This document shows positions 41,289-43,573 of a stretch of DNA of 43,573 nucleotides, piece after piece. Position 1 is the stretch's first letter. Each line of letters begins with the position of its first letter. Position numbers and translations under genes: made by a program. The stretch is taken from positions 1-43,573 of IMG/VR virus record IMGVR_UViG_3300027976_000073; one strand, written 5' to 3'. The notes beneath the pieces are model-generated. The model worked only from the letters and a program-made list of their open reading frames with translations. It had not been told where the DNA came from and did not search any database. This DNA comes from a virus.

Positions 41289-43196
41289 ATGTATAATATT
41301 AAAATAATCAATGATATAACAAATGATATCCCTGCTAGGATGAGGGAGTCCTATTTTAGAAATAACTATCCTGATGTTCACCAGAAAATAATTGATTATA
41401 CATCTGATATAGATATTAAGTTCGTACAGAGAATCTGGCATTGGGTGAATTTATATCCGAATTATAATCTTTGTAAATGTGGTAAAAAAACCACCTTTAA
41501 TAGAAATTGGAAAGATGGGTATAGGTTATCATGTTCTCCTAAATGTGCTCAGTCATGTGAGTCTACTAAAAGTAAGAGAAGAAATACAAATATTGAAAAA
41601 TGGGGAGTTGATAATATTTCAAAGTCGGATATAATAAAGAATAGAGCATCTTCTACTAACCTGGAGAGATATGGTCATACGTCTAGCTTTCAAAATGAAA
41701 CCGTTCGTAAAAAATGGTCAGATAGTATAAAGGATAAGTACGGTGAAGATCATTATTTTAAGACGGATGACTTTAAAACAAAGTCGGCAAAGACTATGAA
41801 TAATAAGTACGGGGTCGATCATTATGTACAATCGGATGATTACATAGAAAAGACTATTAATACCAATAATGAGAAATATGGGGAAGATTGGTACACACGT
41901 ACGGATGACTATTTAGTAAAATCAAAGAAGACTAGTAATGAGAAATATGGTGAAGACCATTACTCTATGACAGATGAATACAAGATTCGTGTAAACGAGT
42001 CTAATCTTTTAAAATATAAGGAAAAATGGTACTACCAGTCGGATGATTTTAAAAAGAAGTCATCCGAGTCAATAATGTTTAAATATGGAGTGGATCACTA
42101 TACAAAATCAGAAGAATATAAGAATTATATTGATAGTGATGAATATAAAAGTCTCAGGATGTTAAAAAGAGTTTCCTTTTATGAGGAAAGGGGATTTAAA
42201 TTTATATCTGGTAAGAAGCTAGGAAATGCTAGATTATATAGTGATCTATGTGGTCATGAATTTGACATACACCCAACAACCTTGCAACGGAGATCAATAT
42301 GTGGTGTTATTATATGTACTTCTTGTAACCCTGTTGACACTAAACAGTCAGGACAAGAGTTAAATATAATGAATTGGTTAGTGGAAATTGGATCCGATTT
42401 CAAATCCAAGGATAGAGATTCAATTAGCCCTTATGAATTGGATTTTTTAATAGGTAATACTGCTTTGGAATATAACGGTCTGTATTGGCACAGTGAGATG
42501 TATAAAGAAAGAACATATCACCTTGATAAAACAACAAAGTGTGTTAATAGTGGTATTGACCTTATACACATATGGGAAGATGATTGGTTATATAAACAAG
42601 ATATAATTAAATCAGTGATACTATCACGTATTGGAAAGATAGATAAACTTATATATGCTAGAAAATGCGCAATAAAAGAGGTTACTGATACATCTGTGAT
42701 AAGGGAATTCTTGGATAGAAACCATATACAGGGATATACATCATATAAAACATGTATTGGATTGTATTATAACGATCTATTAGTTTCATGTATGTTATTC
42801 CATAGTACAAGGGGTCGTGTTGAACTAGTTAGGTTCGTAAATATTTTAAATACATCTGTTATTGGGTCAGCTTCTAGACTGTTTAAATACTATACAACCA
42901 ATTATACTTGTTCGGAAATTACATCATTTGCTGACAGATCAATGTTTAGTGGTGATATTTATAAGAAACTTGGATTTAAATTTATACATAGAACACCTCC
43001 TAATTATTGGTGGGTTATTGATGGTATCAGGAAACATAGATTCAACTATAATAAGAAAAAACTGATAAAGGATGGATTTGATCCTAATAAAAGTGAAAGT
43101 GAGATAATGTGTGACCGGGGATATTATAAAATATATGGTTGTGGTCAGGATAAATGGGTTTGGAAAAGAACAAGTTTGTATAAAAGTGAGTTTTGA
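41289..43196 (+). CDS. KYG-repeat Vsr-like nuclease with GNAT-like domain (copy H, longest)
   Basis: 635 residues. Type I module (CKCG 62-65, CSPKC 82-86), eight 23-residue repeats from residue 104 to about 287, second Cys cluster (CTSC), nuclease with YELDFLIG (this copy lacks the YLP of the others but keeps the Asp), LEYNG, YWHSE and LIHIWEDDW, GNAT-like domain (FLDRNHIQG, LVSCMLF, VELVRFV, GSASRLFKYY, IYKKLGF) and a KWVW end. Found between the capsid terminator and the next structural gene. TATATATATTATA lies about 20 nt before the ATG. Confidence 0.8.
   Translation: MYNIKIINDITNDIPARMRESYFRNNYPDVHQKIIDYTSDIDIKFVQRIWHWVNLYPNYNLCKCGKKTTFNRNWKDGYRLSCSPKCAQSCESTKSKRRNTNIEKWGVDNISKSDIIKNRASSTNLERYGHTSSFQNETVRKKWSDSIKDKYGEDHYFKTDDFKTKSAKTMNNKYGVDHYVQSDDYIEKTINTNNEKYGEDWYTRTDDYLVKSKKTSNEKYGEDHYSMTDEYKIRVNESNLLKYKEKWYYQSDDFKKKSSESIMFKYGVDHYTKSEEYKNYIDSDEYKSLRMLKRVSFYEERGFKFISGKKLGNARLYSDLCGHEFDIHPTTLQRRSICGVIICTSCNPVDTKQSGQELNIMNWLVEIGSDFKSKDRDSISPYELDFLIGNTALEYNGLYWHSEMYKERTYHLDKTTKCVNSGIDLIHIWEDDWLYKQDIIKSVILSRIGKIDKLIYARKCAIKEVTDTSVIREFLDRNHIQGYTSYKTCIGLYYNDLLVSCMLFHSTRGRVELVRFVNILNTSVIGSASRLFKYYTTNYTCSEITSFADRSMFSGDIYKKLGFKFIHRTPPNYWWVIDGIRKHRFNYNKKKLIKDGFDPNKSESEIMCDRGYYKIYGCGQDKWVWKRTSLYKSEF
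41598..42149 (+). repeat. eight 23-codon KYG repeats in copy H
   Basis: Units start KWG, RYG, KYG, KYG, KYG, KYG, KYK and KYG at 23-residue spacing. Neighbouring units 3-6 are the most alike (KYGEDHY/KYGVDHY, TDDY/SDDY), consistent with more recent duplication inside the array. Confidence 0.8.
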
Positions 43197-43229
43197 ATAC
43201 TAATATATAATAAAAAGAAATTAAACAAA

Positions 43230-43573
43230 ATGTCTAGACCTTATTTAGAAATAAACTCATTAAGTTACGCAACCGTATCAAATGTTTTATCAGTTGGTGT
43301 ACATGCTCTCCGAATAAGAGGTGGAGCAGATATAACACTAAGTGGATTAGTGACCGCTACAATATCATTGTCCGATGGATATACAAATGGAACATATACT
43401 TATTCGGTGGATATTGATGGATCAACATCTTCAACTGCTACTCATGTACCAGCAACAGTTACATTTGCCTTAACAGGAACAGCTTATCCAGGTGATAACT
43501 TCCAAATGGAAGTATTTGGTACACCACTAGATTACACATTCTCTGCTACATCATCCTCATCATTTGCTGCTAC
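43230..43573 (+). CDS. start of an unknown, probably structural protein (cut by window edge)
   Basis: 114 codons are visible from the ATG (MSRPYLEINSLSYATVSNVL...). Rich in Ser, Thr, Ala, Gly and Val with alternating strand-like pattern and no Cys, like a virion beta-protein. TAATATATAATA lies 20-30 nt upstream with an A-rich leader. Position after the capsid gene is where T4 has the vertex protein gene 24, but the sequence seen gives no support for that identity. Confidence 0.6.
   Translation, partial: MSRPYLEINSLSYATVSNVLSVGVHALRIRGGADITLSGLVTATISLSDGYTNGTYTYSVDIDGSTSSTATHVPATVTFALTGTAYPGDNFQMEVFGTPLDYTFSATSSSSFAA

Noticed and set aside
3147-43196. Nuclease genes as part of group I introns or inteins
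   Set aside because: Flanking genes are complete and uninterrupted, and no split gene or intein splice motif was seen, so the nucleases are free-standing.
1-43573. Alternative genetic code with TAG read as an amino acid, as in some very large Bacteroidota phages
   Set aside because: TAG ends clear full-length genes (3147 nuclease, DUF723-type nuclease, portal) at the expected C-termini, and no conserved gene is interrupted by in-frame TAG.
1-43573. tRNA or rRNA genes
   Set aside because: Intergenic spaces were read for cloverleaf-type inverted repeats and a T-loop motif; none was found. A covariance-model scan would be needed to be sure.

Overview
The window is part of the genome of a large, strictly lytic-type T4-like myovirus. 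It is AT-rich by eye, reads with the standard code (TAA, TAG and TGA all end clear genes), and carries recognisable T4-family genes: tail sheath (18), tail tube (19), portal (20), prohead protease plus scaffold (21/22, fused), major capsid (23), sheath terminator (15), head-completion nuclease (4), baseplate wedge (25), probable baseplate hub protein (26), clamp loader (44), recombination nuclease (47) and the late sigma factor (55). Shine-Dalgarno sites are nearly absent (gene 15 is an exception) and leaders are A/T-rich, which fits a Bacteroidota host. The host call is inference.

Layout. 1-8.8 kb: 3' part of the sheath gene, a nuclease gene and decayed relatives, the gene 26-like protein, and the tail tube. 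8.8-13.2 kb: a nuclease, small unknowns, gp47-like nuclease and an M20/M28-like peptidase. 13.3-21.4 kb: HNH nuclease, a 1914-residue baseplate protein, gp25 and an apparently frameshifted unknown gene. 21.4-25.5 kb: clamp loader, gp15, unknown genes and the late sigma factor. 25.5-31.9 kb: nuclease, GDP-fucose pathway pair (gmd, fcl), gp4 and another nuclease. 32-41.2 kb: HTH plus HNH pair, portal, nuclease block, protease-scaffold fusion and capsid. 41.3-43.6 kb: nuclease and the start of an unknown structural gene. The T4 order 18-19-20-21/22-23 is kept but stretched by insertions.

The most striking feature is the load of free-standing mobile nucleases. Five full-length and three decayed members of one family (zinc module, array of 23-residue 'KYG' repeats, Vsr-like/EDxHD-type nuclease, GNAT-like C-terminal domain), two HNH genes and one DUF723-type gene take up about 29% of the window. 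Repeat number varies from 3 to 8 among full-length members, end modules are shuffled, and one copy has lost its catalytic aspartate.

Two further signals tie the window together. First, at least twelve genes have TATATA ending 4-6 nt before the ATG; with a gp55-type sigma factor present, this suggests T4-type late promoters giving leaderless mRNAs. Second, predicted prohead-protease sites of the form [I/L/V/F]-[N/A]-E occur in the capsid protein, at the protease/scaffold junction, in every one of ten 14-residue scaffold repeats, and at the N-termini of several small proteins that may be packaged in the head. All assignments are from reading the sequence; no database search was run.
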